This document shows positions 41,703 through 50,040 of a stretch of DNA of 64,000 bases, one piece after another. The notes under the pieces were generated by a model. It had not been told where the DNA came from, made no database searches, and saw only the letters and a list, made by a program, of their open reading frames with translations. How positions within the stretch are numbered: the first letter of the stretch is position 1; the number at the start of each line of letters is the position of its first letter. Source of the DNA: Salipiger bermudensis HTCC2601 (GTDB taxonomy: Bacteria; Pseudomonadota; Alphaproteobacteria; Rhodobacterales; Rhodobacteraceae); assembly GCF_000153725.1 (NCBI RefSeq), contig NZ_DS022276.1:2497690-2561689 (forward strand), read 5' to 3'. Made by a program: the position numbers and the translations under genes.

Positions 41703-43215
41703 CGGCGACCCCCTTGGCCCGGGCGCGGGCGCGGCGGGCGCGGAAGCTCGGCAGCAGCACCAGCACCGCGGCGAGGATCAGCAGGCCCATCGTCATCGGG
41801 CGCTCGAGGATGAAGTCGAGACCGCGATAGAGCTGCATAGACCGGGCGAAGTTGTCCTCGAGCATGGTGCCGAGAATGAACCCGATCAGCGCCGGGGCCA
41901 GCGGGTAGTCGGCAAAGCGCAGGATCGTCGCCAGCACCCCGAGCCCGACGAGCATGAGCAGCTCGGTGGCATTGTTCTGGCCGATATAAGCCCCCATCAG
42001 GGTGAAGAACAGGATGAACGGGATCAGGTAGTTGCGCGGGATCGCGAGAATCTTGGCGATGTAGGGGATGAGCGGCAGGTTCAGCACCAAGAGCACCAGG
42101 TTGCCGATATACATCGAGATGATCACCGCCCAGAAGATATCCGGCTCGTCGACCATCAGGCGCGGGCCCGGGGTCACGTTGAGCGCGATCAGCGCGCCGA
42201 GCAGGATCGCCGTGGTGCCCGAGCCGGGAATGCCCAGCGTCAGCAGCGGCACGAACGAGCCGGTGCAGGCAGCGTTGTTGGCGGTCTCGGGGGCGGCAAG
42301 GCCCTTGACCGAGCCCTTGCCGAACTCCTTCTGCTCTTCCTCGCTGGCGATGTTGCGCTCGACCGCGTAGCCGAGGAACGAGGCGATGGTGGCCCCGGCG
42401 CCGGGCAGCACGCCGATGAAGAAGCCCTGCACCGATTGCCGGCCGATCACCGGGATCATGCTGCGGCCCTCTTCGCGGGTGAAGCGCAGGTTGGTGATCT
42501 TGCCCGAGCCGCCGCCCTCGCCCTGGCTCGAGCGAGCGGGGTTGAGCACGAGGAAGATCGCCTCGGGCAGGGCGAACATCGCCATGGCGAGGGTGATGAA
42601 CGAGATGCCGGACTGCAGGTCCATCAGGCCAAGCGTGAAGCGCGGCATGTTGAACAGCGCGCCTTCGCCCACGGTGGCGAGGATCAGGCCGAGCAGCGTC
42701 ATCATCAGCGCCTTGGCCACCTGTCCGGTGCCGGCGAAGGCGGCGATGGCCGAAAGGCCCACCACCATCAGCGCGAAATACTCGGCCGAGTGGAACAGCA
42801 GCGCCACCGAGGACAGGGCGGGCGCGAAGATCGCCAGCAGCACCGCACCGATGGTGCCGCCGCAGAAGCTCGAGACCGCGGCGATGGTGAGCGCCTTGCC
42901 GGCCTGGCCCTTGCGGGCCATGGGGTAGCCGTCGAAGGCGGTGGCCACGGTGCCCGCCACGCCCGGCGCGTTGAGCAGGATCGACGAGGTCGAGCCGCCG
43001 AAGATGGCGCCGTAGTAGACCCCCGCGAGCAGGATGAGGGCGGCGGTCGGGTCGCCCATCGAGATGGCGACCGGGATCATGATGGCGATGATCGACATCG
43101 GGCCGAGGCCCGGCAGCATGCCGATGAAGGTGCCGATCAGGCAGCCCGCGACGACCATCAGGAGGTTCTGGAACGAGAAGGCGGCGTCGAGGCCGATCAG
43201 GATACCGTCAAGCAT
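41692..43215 (-). CDS. tctA: Large membrane subunit TctA (second set)
   Basis: 507 residues, about 12 spans, with GTFIGMLPGLGPMSIIAIMIPV, GVYYGAIFGGSTSSILLNAPG, GVLPGAGATIASFLGYAVE and LTLGIPGSGTTAILLGALI. The C-terminus is strongly basic (RARRARARAKG). It overlaps the CoA-transferase start by 11 bp and follows tctB by 1 bp. Confidence 0.94.
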   Translation of the reverse strand: MLDGILIGLDAAFSFQNLLMVVAGCLIGTFIGMLPGLGPMSIIAIMIPVAISMGDPTAALILLAGVYYGAIFGGSTSSILLNAPGVAGTVATAFDGYPMARKGQAGKALTIAAVSSFCGGTIGAVLLAIFAPALSSVALLFHSAEYFALMVVGLSAIAAFAGTGQVAKALMMTLLGLILATVGEGALFNMPRFTLGLMDLQSGISFITLAMAMFALPEAIFLVLNPARSSQGEGGGSGKITNLRFTREEGRSMIPVIGRQSVQGFFIGVLPGAGATIASFLGYAVERNIASEEEQKEFGKGSVKGLAAPETANNAACTGSFVPLLTLGIPGSGTTAILLGALIALNVTPGPRLMVDEPDIFWAVIISMYIGNLVLLVLNLPLIPYIAKILAIPRNYLIPFILFFTLMGAYIGQNNATELLMLVGLGVLATILRFADYPLAPALIGFILGTMLEDNFARSMQLYRGLDFILERPMTMGLLILAAVLVLLPSFRARRARARAKGVADGD

Positions 43216-43216
43216 G

Positions 43217-43714
43217 TCAAAGTCCCATCACGTAGGGCAGCGGCCGCAGGAAGATGCCAAGCACCTCCTGCACCAGGTACCAGACGAAGCCGGAGGCGAT
43301 GAGCGAGACCGGCAGCATGATGTGCCACTTGCGCTCGCCGAGAATGGCGCTGCCGCCGGCAAGGAAGATCGTGGTGGCGAGCAGGAAGCCCGCCGGGCGC
43401 AGCGCGAAGGCATAGACCACCATCAGCCCCAGCAGGGCGAGCGCTTGGCCGAGATTGTACTCGTGCAGGCGGCGGTAGTTGATCTCGGCGGCGTCGGGCT
43501 CGGAGTCCTTGGTCTCGTGATGCTCGAGACCGAACAGTACGATCAGCCCGACGACGATGCCCATGATCGAGAGGATCTTGGGGAAGGTCGATGGCCAGAC
43601 CGGGTTGCGCTGCATGAACGGGGGCAGCAGCTCGTCCATGGTGAAGAAGGCCAGATAGCCGTAGGCGGCACAGAATGCGATGAAGACAAGCGCGATCCAG
43701 CGGTCGAGCGCCAT
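43217..43714 (-). CDS. tctB: Small membrane subunit TctB (second set)
   Basis: 165 residues with four hydrophobic spans in two pairs, and a cytoplasmic-type linker (HHETKDSEPDAAEINYRRLHEYN). It opens with MALDRWIALVFIAFCAAYGY, a usual TctB start. The paired last spans include ATTIFLAGGSAILGERKW. It precedes tctA on the minus strand. Confidence 0.9.
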   Translation of the reverse strand: MALDRWIALVFIAFCAAYGYLAFFTMDELLPPFMQRNPVWPSTFPKILSIMGIVVGLIVLFGLEHHETKDSEPDAAEINYRRLHEYNLGQALALLGLMVVYAFALRPAGFLLATTIFLAGGSAILGERKWHIMLPVSLIASGFVWYLVQEVLGIFLRPLPYVMGL

Positions 43715-43766
43715 GACGTCCCCTCCCTTGAGTTCTTGGCGGTGATCTTGCGGTGTGAAACCGGTG

Positions 43767-43798
43767 TCCGGAGGGCCGGTGGTGGTCGGCCCTCCGGA
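43767..43798 (-). other. Intercistronic hairpin between tctC and tctB
   Basis: The 11-bp perfect stem TCCGGAGGGCC / GGCCCTCCGGA has a 10-base loop and no T-run. It sits 3' of the binding-protein gene, a position where hairpins often protect the abundant binding-protein mRNA. It shares the CCGGAGGG core with 34199-34231. Confidence 0.65.
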
Positions 43799-43829
43799 GT
43801 GGCTTAGGTCAGTCGATGGGTTGGGGAGA

Positions 43830-44813
43830 TCAGAGGAAACCCAAAGTCTTCATCAGGTCGCCGATTTCCTTTTCCTGCTCTTCGAGGAAGCTGCGGAAAT
43901 CGTCGCCCGGATTCCAGATGTTGACCCAGCCGTTCCGGGCGCGGACTTCTTCCCAGGCCTCGGTATCGTACATCTTCTCAAGTGCAGAGATGTACTCGGC
44001 GACCTTCTCGTCGGAGGTGCCGGGGGCCGCGAAGAAGCCGCGCCAGTTCACGAATGTGGTGTCGATGCCCTGCTCGGCAAAGGTCGCCGCGCTGTCATAG
44101 GCGGGCACGCGATCAGGGGCGGAGACGCCCAGCACGCGGACCTCACCCTGCTCGGCCAGCGCGATGGCTTCCGAGAAGCCGGTCGACAGGGCGTCGATCT
44201 CGCCCGAGAGCAGGCCGGCCATGGCTTCGCCGCCGGCATCGTAGGGGATGTAGTTCAGCGCGATCGGGTCTTCGCCCGCCGCCTGCATCACCATCGCCGC
44301 GACGAGGTGGTCCATGCCGCCCGGCACCGAACCGCCGCCGATGGCAAAGTCGGGGCCCTGCTCGGCATAGGAGGCGAGCAGGCCTTCCATGTCGGTGATC
44401 TCGCTGTCGGCAGGGACCACGAGTGCCGCGTAATCGCCGATTGTGCCGGCCACCAGCGTCAGGTCGCGGAAGCTCTGCGGGAATACGCCGGTGAGCGAGC
44501 GGATGACGATCGGTGTCGAGTTCACCATCAGCGTGTTGTCGAGGCTGGCGGCGTTCTCGATCATGTAGCCGATGGCCTTGCCGCCGCCGCCGCCGGACAT
44601 GTTCTCGTAGCTGGCATTGCCCACGAGGCCCGACTTGGTCAGCGCCTCGCCGGTGCCGCGCGCGGTGCCGTCCCAGCCGCCGCCGGCGCCGCCGGGAACG
44701 ACGAAGTGAAGCTGCTCGAGCACCTGCTCTTCCTGAGCATTGGCCGCACCGGAGAGTGCGAGCGTCGCGGCGGCCGCAGCCATCACGACCCGACGGGTCA
44801 TGTTCGTTTTCAT
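43830..44813 (-). CDS. tctC: Tripartite tricarboxylate transporter binding protein TctC (second set)
   Basis: 327 residues from MKTNMTRRVVMAAAA (44813), preceded by GGGAGGAA; a longer frame into the intergenic region lacks a ribosome site. The signal peptide ends GAANAQE. Family text: LHFVVPGGAGGGWDGTARGTGEAL, YENMSGGGGGKAIGYMI, and DFAIGGGSVPGGMDHLVAAM. This style (GGGWDGTAR) is close to TctC proteins of citrate-type systems regulated by TctDE. Confidence 0.93.
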   Translation of the reverse strand: MKTNMTRRVVMAAAAATLALSGAANAQEEQVLEQLHFVVPGGAGGGWDGTARGTGEALTKSGLVGNASYENMSGGGGGKAIGYMIENAASLDNTLMVNSTPIVIRSLTGVFPQSFRDLTLVAGTIGDYAALVVPADSEITDMEGLLASYAEQGPDFAIGGGSVPGGMDHLVAAMVMQAAGEDPIALNYIPYDAGGEAMAGLLSGEIDALSTGFSEAIALAEQGEVRVLGVSAPDRVPAYDSAATFAEQGIDTTFVNWRGFFAAPGTSDEKVAEYISALEKMYDTEAWEEVRARNGWVNIWNPGDDFRSFLEEQEKEIGDLMKTLGFL

Positions 44814-44875
44814 CTGGATTCCTCCCATTTGACAGGCGGCCCTCTTCCGCCCATGCTTTGATTGACCACACAAAG

Positions 44876-44894
44876 CTGACACGGGCCTGACACG
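44876..44894 (+). promoter_or_regulatory. Direct repeat CTGACACG spaced 11 bp, predicted response-regulator site
   Basis: CTGACACG at 44876-44883 is repeated at 44887-44894; a further TGAC lies at 44863-44866. It sits in the 124-bp divergent region between tctC and the two-component genes. OmpR/PhoB-type regulators bind direct repeats one helical turn apart. Confidence 0.5.
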
Positions 44895-44937
44895 TCTCGC
44901 CCCGTCGCTCGGGAAGGTTAACGGGAGTGATGAGGGC

Positions 44938-45606
44938 GTGCGGTTCCTTCTGGTTGAAGACAATGGCGAGCTGGCCGAGGCGGTCAGCAACCGGCTCGCG
45001 CTGGATGGCCATGCTGTCGACCACGCCGGCAGCCTCGCCGAGGCCGAACATTGCCTCGCGGCGACCTCCTACGACCTGATCCTGCTCGACGTCATGTTGC
45101 CGGATGGGGACGGGCGCGACTTCCTCGCCCGCTCTCGGGCACATCTCGAGACCCCTGTGATCGTGCTCACAGCGCGCGCCCGCGTCACCGACCGGGTGGG
45201 GGCGCTGGATCAGGGCGCCGACGACTACATCACCAAACCGTTTGATTTCTCCGAGCTCGAGGCGCGGGTGCGCGCGGTGCTGCGCCGTCGCGGCGGCTCG
45301 GCCCGCAACGAGATTCCGCTCGGCGAGGCGCTGTTCGATCCGATGTCGGGCACCCTGCGCGCGGGCGGCGAAAGCGTCACGCTGCGCAACCGCGAGACCC
45401 GGCTGCTCGAGGTCTTTGCCCGCCATCCCGGGCAGACTTTCTCGAAGGGGCAGCTGCTCGACCGGCTGTTCTCCTTCGATGCCGAGGTCACCGAGAACGC
45501 AATCGAGGTCTATGTCGGGCGGCTGCGCAGGCGCATCGGCCCGCTGGGCCTGCGCATCGAGACGGTGCGCGGCCTCGGCTACCGGCTCGAGACCGCGCCG
45601 GCATGA
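44938..45606 (+). CDS. tctD: OmpR-type response regulator, TctD-like
   Basis: 222 residues, GTG start. The receiver domain has the acidic pair in MRFLLVEDNGELAEAV, the phospho-acceptor Asp in DLILLDVMLPDGDG, the Thr/Ser switch in VIVLTARAR and Lys in DYITKPFDFSELEAR. The winged helix ends with NAIEVYVGRLRRRIG and TVRGLGYRLE. Divergent from tctC, it most likely activates the tct operon. It overlaps the kinase gene by 4 bp. Confidence 0.94.
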   Translation: MRFLLVEDNGELAEAVSNRLALDGHAVDHAGSLAEAEHCLAATSYDLILLDVMLPDGDGRDFLARSRAHLETPVIVLTARARVTDRVGALDQGADDYITKPFDFSELEARVRAVLRRRGGSARNEIPLGEALFDPMSGTLRAGGESVTLRNRETRLLEVFARHPGQTFSKGQLLDRLFSFDAEVTENAIEVYVGRLRRRIGPLGLRIETVRGLGYRLETAPA

Positions 45607-46973
45607 TCGCCCGTCTGTCGATCGGCCATCGCCTCACGGTCCTGCTGGCCGGGGTGGCGGCGCTGCTGTCGCTGCTGTCGTGGTGGATGGTCTCCGAACT
45701 GGCCCGGCAGGCGGCGGCGCGCTCGCAGGACAACGTGCTCGCCGCCTCGGCCACCACCATCGCCGAGACCATCCGCAGTGAACAGGGCGAGGTGCGGCTC
45801 GAGCTGCCCTACTCGGCGCTGTCGATGCTGGGCGCAATCAGCGAGGACCGGGTGTTCTACAAGGTCGTCGCGGGCGAGCGGGTGCTGACCGGCTACGACG
45901 ATCTTCCGGTTCCGACCGATGCGGCCACCGGCGCGCGGGTGGCCTTTGAGACCGGGCAGTATTCCGGCGAGGCGATCCGCATGGCCTCGGTGCGCCGCAC
46001 GGTGCTGGCGGGCGCCGGGCCGGTTCCGGTGGTGGTGACCGTGGCGCAGACCCTGAGCGGGGTCGATGCGGTCTCGGGGCAGCTGTCGCGCCTGGCGGCG
46101 GCCCTGTCGCTGGCTTTCTTTCTTGTGGCGGTGGGGCTGTCGGTCTTTGCCGCGCGCGCCTCGCTGCGCCCGCTCAACGCCTTCGCGCAGGCGGTGTCGC
46201 GGCGTGGACCCTCCGACCTGCGCCCGCTGCGCCGCGACGCCCCGCCCGAGCTTGCCCCGCTGCGCGGCGCGCTCAACCGCCTGATGGACCGGCTGGGCCA
46301 ATCGATCCGGCGCTCGGAGGATTTCATCGCCGAGGCCGCGCACCGGGTGCGCACGCCGCTGGCCACGGTGCGCGCGCAGGCCGAGATCGCCCTGCGCAGC
46401 GCCGAGAGCGAGGAGTCACGCCAGCGCCTGCGGCGGATCATCCGGGCAGTGGATGAAAGCTCGCGCTCGGCGGGGCAGTTGCTCGATCACGCCACCGTGG
46501 CCTACCGCGCCGAGGACCTGGCGCGTGACCGCATCGACCTTGGCGAGCTGGTGGCGCAGGCCGCCGCCGCGCTCGAGCCGACGGCAACGATGAAGGACAT
46601 CGCGTTCCACATCGCCACGTCGCAGGCGCGCGTGGTGGGCGACGCCGTGCTGCTCGAGTCGGCGCTGGGCAACGTGCTCGACAACGCGGTGAAGTACTCG
46701 CCCGACGAGACCACCGTGCATATCGCGGTGAGCGCCGAGGAGGGCGTCGCCCGCATCACCGTGACCGACGAGGGGCCGGGGCTTGGCGAGGGGCCGATCG
46801 AGACCCTGACCGAGCGCTTCCGGCGCGGCGGCAACACCGAGGGCGTGGTCGGCTCGGGGCTGGGCCTGACCATCGCCGCAGACGTGCTGGCCGCCCATGG
46901 CGGGCGGCTCGATCTTCGCAACGCAGCTGAGGGAGGTGGCGCATGCGTGACGCTCGTCTTGCCGGCGGACTGA
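45603..46973 (+). CDS. tctE: Sensor histidine kinase, TctE-like
   Basis: 456 residues. Two transmembrane spans (about residues 10-31 and 159-181) bracket a periplasmic domain of about 125 residues. The phospho-acceptor His is in FIAEAAHRVRTPLATVRAQAE. N box LGNVLDNAVKYSPDE, G1 box TDEGPGLGEG and G2 region GVVGSGLGLTIAADVL are complete. It has the domain order of TctE/QseC-type kinases. Its end overlaps the following binding-protein gene by 31 bp. Confidence 0.93.
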   Translation: MIARLSIGHRLTVLLAGVAALLSLLSWWMVSELARQAAARSQDNVLAASATTIAETIRSEQGEVRLELPYSALSMLGAISEDRVFYKVVAGERVLTGYDDLPVPTDAATGARVAFETGQYSGEAIRMASVRRTVLAGAGPVPVVVTVAQTLSGVDAVSGQLSRLAAALSLAFFLVAVGLSVFAARASLRPLNAFAQAVSRRGPSDLRPLRRDAPPELAPLRGALNRLMDRLGQSIRRSEDFIAEAAHRVRTPLATVRAQAEIALRSAESEESRQRLRRIIRAVDESSRSAGQLLDHATVAYRAEDLARDRIDLGELVAQAAAALEPTATMKDIAFHIATSQARVVGDAVLLESALGNVLDNAVKYSPDETTVHIAVSAEEGVARITVTDEGPGLGEGPIETLTERFRRGGNTEGVVGSGLGLTIAADVLAAHGGRLDLRNAAEGGGACVTLVLPAD

Positions 46974-48019
46974 GACTGGGTCTGAGGCTGGGCCTGAGGC
47001 TTGGGCTGGGTCTCTGTGTGGGGCTCTGGGCGACACTGGCCGCCGCGCTCGAGGTCGAGAACCGCAAGGTCTATCCCGGCACCACCGATCGTACCCTGAG
47101 CATCGTCTCGACCGCCGATCTCGAGGTGTTCGAGCCCTACATCCAGCGCTTCCAGCAAAGCCACCCTGAGCTGACCGTCGACTACACGGTGGCCTCCTCG
47201 GTCGAGCTCTACCGCGCGATCCGCGACGGCGCCGCGTTCGATCTGGCGATTTCCTCGGCGATGGACCTGCAGCTCAAGCTCGCCAATGACGGCCTTGCCC
47301 AGAGCCACCGCTCGGACCGGACCGACGCACTGCCCGACTGGGCCCGCTGGCGCGACCTGATATTCGCCTTCACCGCCGAGCCTGCGGTGGTGGTGATGTC
47401 GTCGCGGGCGCTGGACGGCGCGCCGCCTCCGGCCACGCGACAGGAGCTCATCACCCTGCTGCGCGACAACCCCGAGCGCTTCCGCAATGCCATCGGCACC
47501 TATGACGTGCGTGACAGCGGTCTGGGCTACCTGTTTGCCACGCAGGAGGCGCGCTCGACCGATGCCTACTGGCGGCTCAGCGAAATCATGGGGCGGCTCT
47601 CGCCCGAGCTTTATTGCTGCTCGGGGCAGATGGTCGACGCGGTGATCAGCGGCCGCCTCAGCCTCGCCTACAACGTGCTGGGCAGCTATGCCGCGCAGCG
47701 CATGGCGCAGGAGGACAGGCGCGATATCGAGATCGTGCAGATGCAGGATTTTGCCAACCTGATGCTGCGGACGGCGATCATCCCGGCCACGGCAACGCAA
47801 ACCACGGCGGCGGGCGCGCTGATCGACATGCTGCTCGAGCTGGGCCTGCGCGAGACGCCGGGCGACTGGCCGCTGCCGCCGCTGAGCCAGGGCACGTCGG
47901 ATTTCGGGCCGATCCGGCTTGGCCCGGCGCTGATGGTCTATCTCGATCCGTTCAACCGGCGCGCCTTTCTGGCAGAGTGGGAGAACGCGCTCGTGCAGGA
48001 CATCGTGATCGAGCCCTGA
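46943..48019 (+). CDS. Periplasmic substrate-binding protein of the Fe3+/phosphoglycerate-sensor type
   Basis: 358 residues. The signal peptide is odd: MRDARLAGG followed by repeated R/G-L-G-L units, encoded by a 12-bp tandem repeat at 46970-47005 that also crosses the kinase stop codon. The mature part has the AfuA/PgtC-like fold pattern LSIVSTADLEVFEPYIQRF ... VASSVELYRAIRDGAAFDLAISS. No ABC permease genes follow. Its overlap with the kinase gene suggests it is a sensory accessory protein, as PgtC is for PgtBA. A transport role with remote partners cannot be excluded. Confidence 0.85.
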   Translation: MRDARLAGGLRLGLRLGLRLGLGLCVGLWATLAAALEVENRKVYPGTTDRTLSIVSTADLEVFEPYIQRFQQSHPELTVDYTVASSVELYRAIRDGAAFDLAISSAMDLQLKLANDGLAQSHRSDRTDALPDWARWRDLIFAFTAEPAVVVMSSRALDGAPPPATRQELITLLRDNPERFRNAIGTYDVRDSGLGYLFATQEARSTDAYWRLSEIMGRLSPELYCCSGQMVDAVISGRLSLAYNVLGSYAAQRMAQEDRRDIEIVQMQDFANLMLRTAIIPATATQTTAAGALIDMLLELGLRETPGDWPLPPLSQGTSDFGPIRLGPALMVYLDPFNRRAFLAEWENALVQDIVIEP

Positions 48020-48200
48020 CGCGCGGCGGAGGCACCCCGGCAAAGCCGCCACACCTGCCGATAAAGTGACGCCTGGTCAACCGGCGCATCGACAGGATGT
48101 GCCTCGGTCGCTAAACTTAAGCGCGACTTGAGAAGCGCTCGTGCGCCCTAAAGCGAGGCTCCTCCGGCCACTCGGACGATGTCAGGCAAGGGAGGGAACG

Positions 48201-49175
48201 ATGCAAATGTCAGACTTTCAACGAGGGGCCCCGGCGGTCCTGAAGGGCGCGGCTCTCGGCGTCGCTCTCGGGCTTGCCAGTGGCGGCGCGGCTTTCGCGG
48301 CCGAGGGCGCGGCGGGCTTCTACCTGCTCGGCTCCAAGGGGCCCTTTGCCGGGGTGTTGCCGGCACCGGGCACCTATATCAACAATGACCTCTACCATTA
48401 CACCGGCTCGGCCTCGGCGGGGCGTGACCTCTCGTTCGGAGGCGAGATCATCGCCGATGTCGAGGCCACCGCCTGGATCGACGTGTTCACCGGCATGTGG
48501 GTGCTGCCCGATGAGGTGCTGGGTGGCAATCTGGCGCTGACGGTCTCGCTGCCCTTCGGCAGCAAGGCAATCGACGCGAGGGCCGCGCTGGACGGCGGCG
48601 GACTCGGGGCCTCGCTGGACGATGATATCTTCACGATGGGGGACCCGGTTCTGGGTGCGACGCTTGGCTGGCACGACGGCAACCTGCACTGGACGACCGG
48701 GGCCATGCTCAACGTCCCGATCGGCGATTACCACGAGGGGGACATCGCCAACGTCGCCTTCAACCGCTGGGGTCTCGATCTCAACGGCGCTTTGACATGG
48801 TTCGACCCGGCCAGCGGCTGGGAGGTTTCGGGCGCGGCGGGTTTCACCTTCAACGGCGAAAACCCCGAGACCGACTACAACACCGGCACCGAGTTCCACT
48901 TCGAGGGCGCGGTGACCAAGACCTTCTCGCCATCCTTCTCGGCCGGCCTCGTGGGCTACTACTACGAGCAGATCACCGGCGACAGCGGCGACGGCGCGAA
49001 CCTCGGCGACTTCAAGGGGCAGGTGAGCGCGCTTGGCGCGACCTTCGGCTACAATTTCCAGATGGGAGACACGCCGGTTTCGATGCGGGTCAAGGTGTTC
49101 GAGGAGTTCGACGCAAGGAACCGCCTCGAGGGCACGGCGGCCTACGTGACCTTCACCGTCCCGGTCGGCGGCTGA
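48201..49175 (+). CDS. Outer-membrane beta-barrel transporter candidate (SphA/phenol meta-pathway transport family)
   Basis: 324 residues from the ATG at 48201 (GGAGGG upstream). After a signal peptide (GVALGLASGGAAFAAE) come alternating strands rich in aromatic and Gly residues: LSFGGEIIADVEATAWIDVFTGMW, SAGLVGYYYEQITGDSG, and a final strand TAAYVTFTVPV without a terminal Phe. Family members are probable outer-membrane channels for hydrophobic or aromatic compounds. The 48020-48200 gap before it shows no gene. Confidence 0.78.
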   Translation: MQMSDFQRGAPAVLKGAALGVALGLASGGAAFAAEGAAGFYLLGSKGPFAGVLPAPGTYINNDLYHYTGSASAGRDLSFGGEIIADVEATAWIDVFTGMWVLPDEVLGGNLALTVSLPFGSKAIDARAALDGGGLGASLDDDIFTMGDPVLGATLGWHDGNLHWTTGAMLNVPIGDYHEGDIANVAFNRWGLDLNGALTWFDPASGWEVSGAAGFTFNGENPETDYNTGTEFHFEGAVTKTFSPSFSAGLVGYYYEQITGDSGDGANLGDFKGQVSALGATFGYNFQMGDTPVSMRVKVFEEFDARNRLEGTAAYVTFTVPVGG

Positions 49176-49182
49176 CCTGTCG

Positions 49183-49206
49183 GGGGGGCGCTTTCGGGCG
49201 CCCCCC
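49183..49206 (+). terminator. Terminator after the beta-barrel gene
   Basis: The 9-bp stem GGGGGGCGC / GCGCCCCCC is followed by GGTCTTCT. It separates convergent transcription units. Confidence 0.75.
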
Positions 49207-49239
49207 GGTCTTCTGGCGCAACCTTGTGCCGCCTAGCGC

Positions 49240-50040
49240 CTAGGCTGCCTCGACCTGCGCGAGGATACCTTTCGCGCGCAGCCGCACCGGGGCGTCGACC
49301 ATGGCACCATCCACCGAGACCGCGCCGTCCCCCGAGGCCATCACCCGGCGGGCCCAGTCGATCTCTGCCTCGGAGGGCAGGAAGGCGCGGCGCACCTCGG
49401 GGATCTGCACCGGGTGGATGCAGAGCTTGCCGGTCAGTCCCAAGGCACGGGCATGCACCGTGTCCTCGTAGGTTTCCGACAGGTCGTCGAGCCGCGCGGT
49501 CACCCCGTCGACAGGCGCGGCGATGCCGGCGAGGCGCGAGGCGAGCACCAGCTCGGAGCGCGCCGGCAGCAGCACCTCGCGCAGGTGCTCGCAGCCGAGA
49601 TCGGCGCAGTAGTCGATCGAGCCAAAGACCAGACGGCAGACCCCGGGCAGGGCGGCTATGGCGCGGCACTGGCCAAGGCCCAGCCCGCTTTCGATCAGCG
49701 CCATCACCGGTGTGGCCTCGCCAAGCACCTCGCTCACAGCGGCGACGCTGGTCGGATCCTCGGCCTTGGGCAGGATCACGGCGCTCAGGTTCAGGCCGCG
49801 CAGCGCGGCGAGGTCATCCTCGTGCCAAGGCGTGCCGGTGGCATTGATCCGCACCAGCACCGGCAGGTCGGTGAAATCGCTGCGCAGCGACGTGCGGGCG
49901 GCCTCTTTGCGGTCGTGGGCGACGGCATCCTCGAGATCGAGGATCACCGCATCGGCCCCCGAGGCCGCGGCCTTCTCGAAGCGGTCGGGCCGGTCGGCAG
50001 GAACGAAGAGCGGGGTCCGGAGGGTCTCGGGGCTCACCAT
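49240..50040 (-). CDS. CitE/HpcH-family lyase, likely citramalyl-CoA lyase
   Basis: 266 residues. TIM-barrel motifs of the malyl/citramalyl-CoA lyase group: LFVPADRPDRFEKA, AVILDLEDAVAHDRK, VLVRINATGTPW, MALIESGLGLGQ with the metal-binding Glu, and LVFGSIDYCADLG with the Asp. With the hydratase and CoA-transferase upstream it fits cleavage of citramalyl-CoA to pyruvate and acetyl-CoA. Malyl-CoA lyase is an alternative. Last gene of the minus-strand operon; it overlaps the hydratase gene. Confidence 0.85.
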   Translation of the reverse strand: MVSPETLRTPLFVPADRPDRFEKAAASGADAVILDLEDAVAHDRKEAARTSLRSDFTDLPVLVRINATGTPWHEDDLAALRGLNLSAVILPKAEDPTSVAAVSEVLGEATPVMALIESGLGLGQCRAIAALPGVCRLVFGSIDYCADLGCEHLREVLLPARSELVLASRLAGIAAPVDGVTARLDDLSETYEDTVHARALGLTGKLCIHPVQIPEVRRAFLPSEAEIDWARRVMASGDGAVSVDGAMVDAPVRLRAKGILAQVEAA

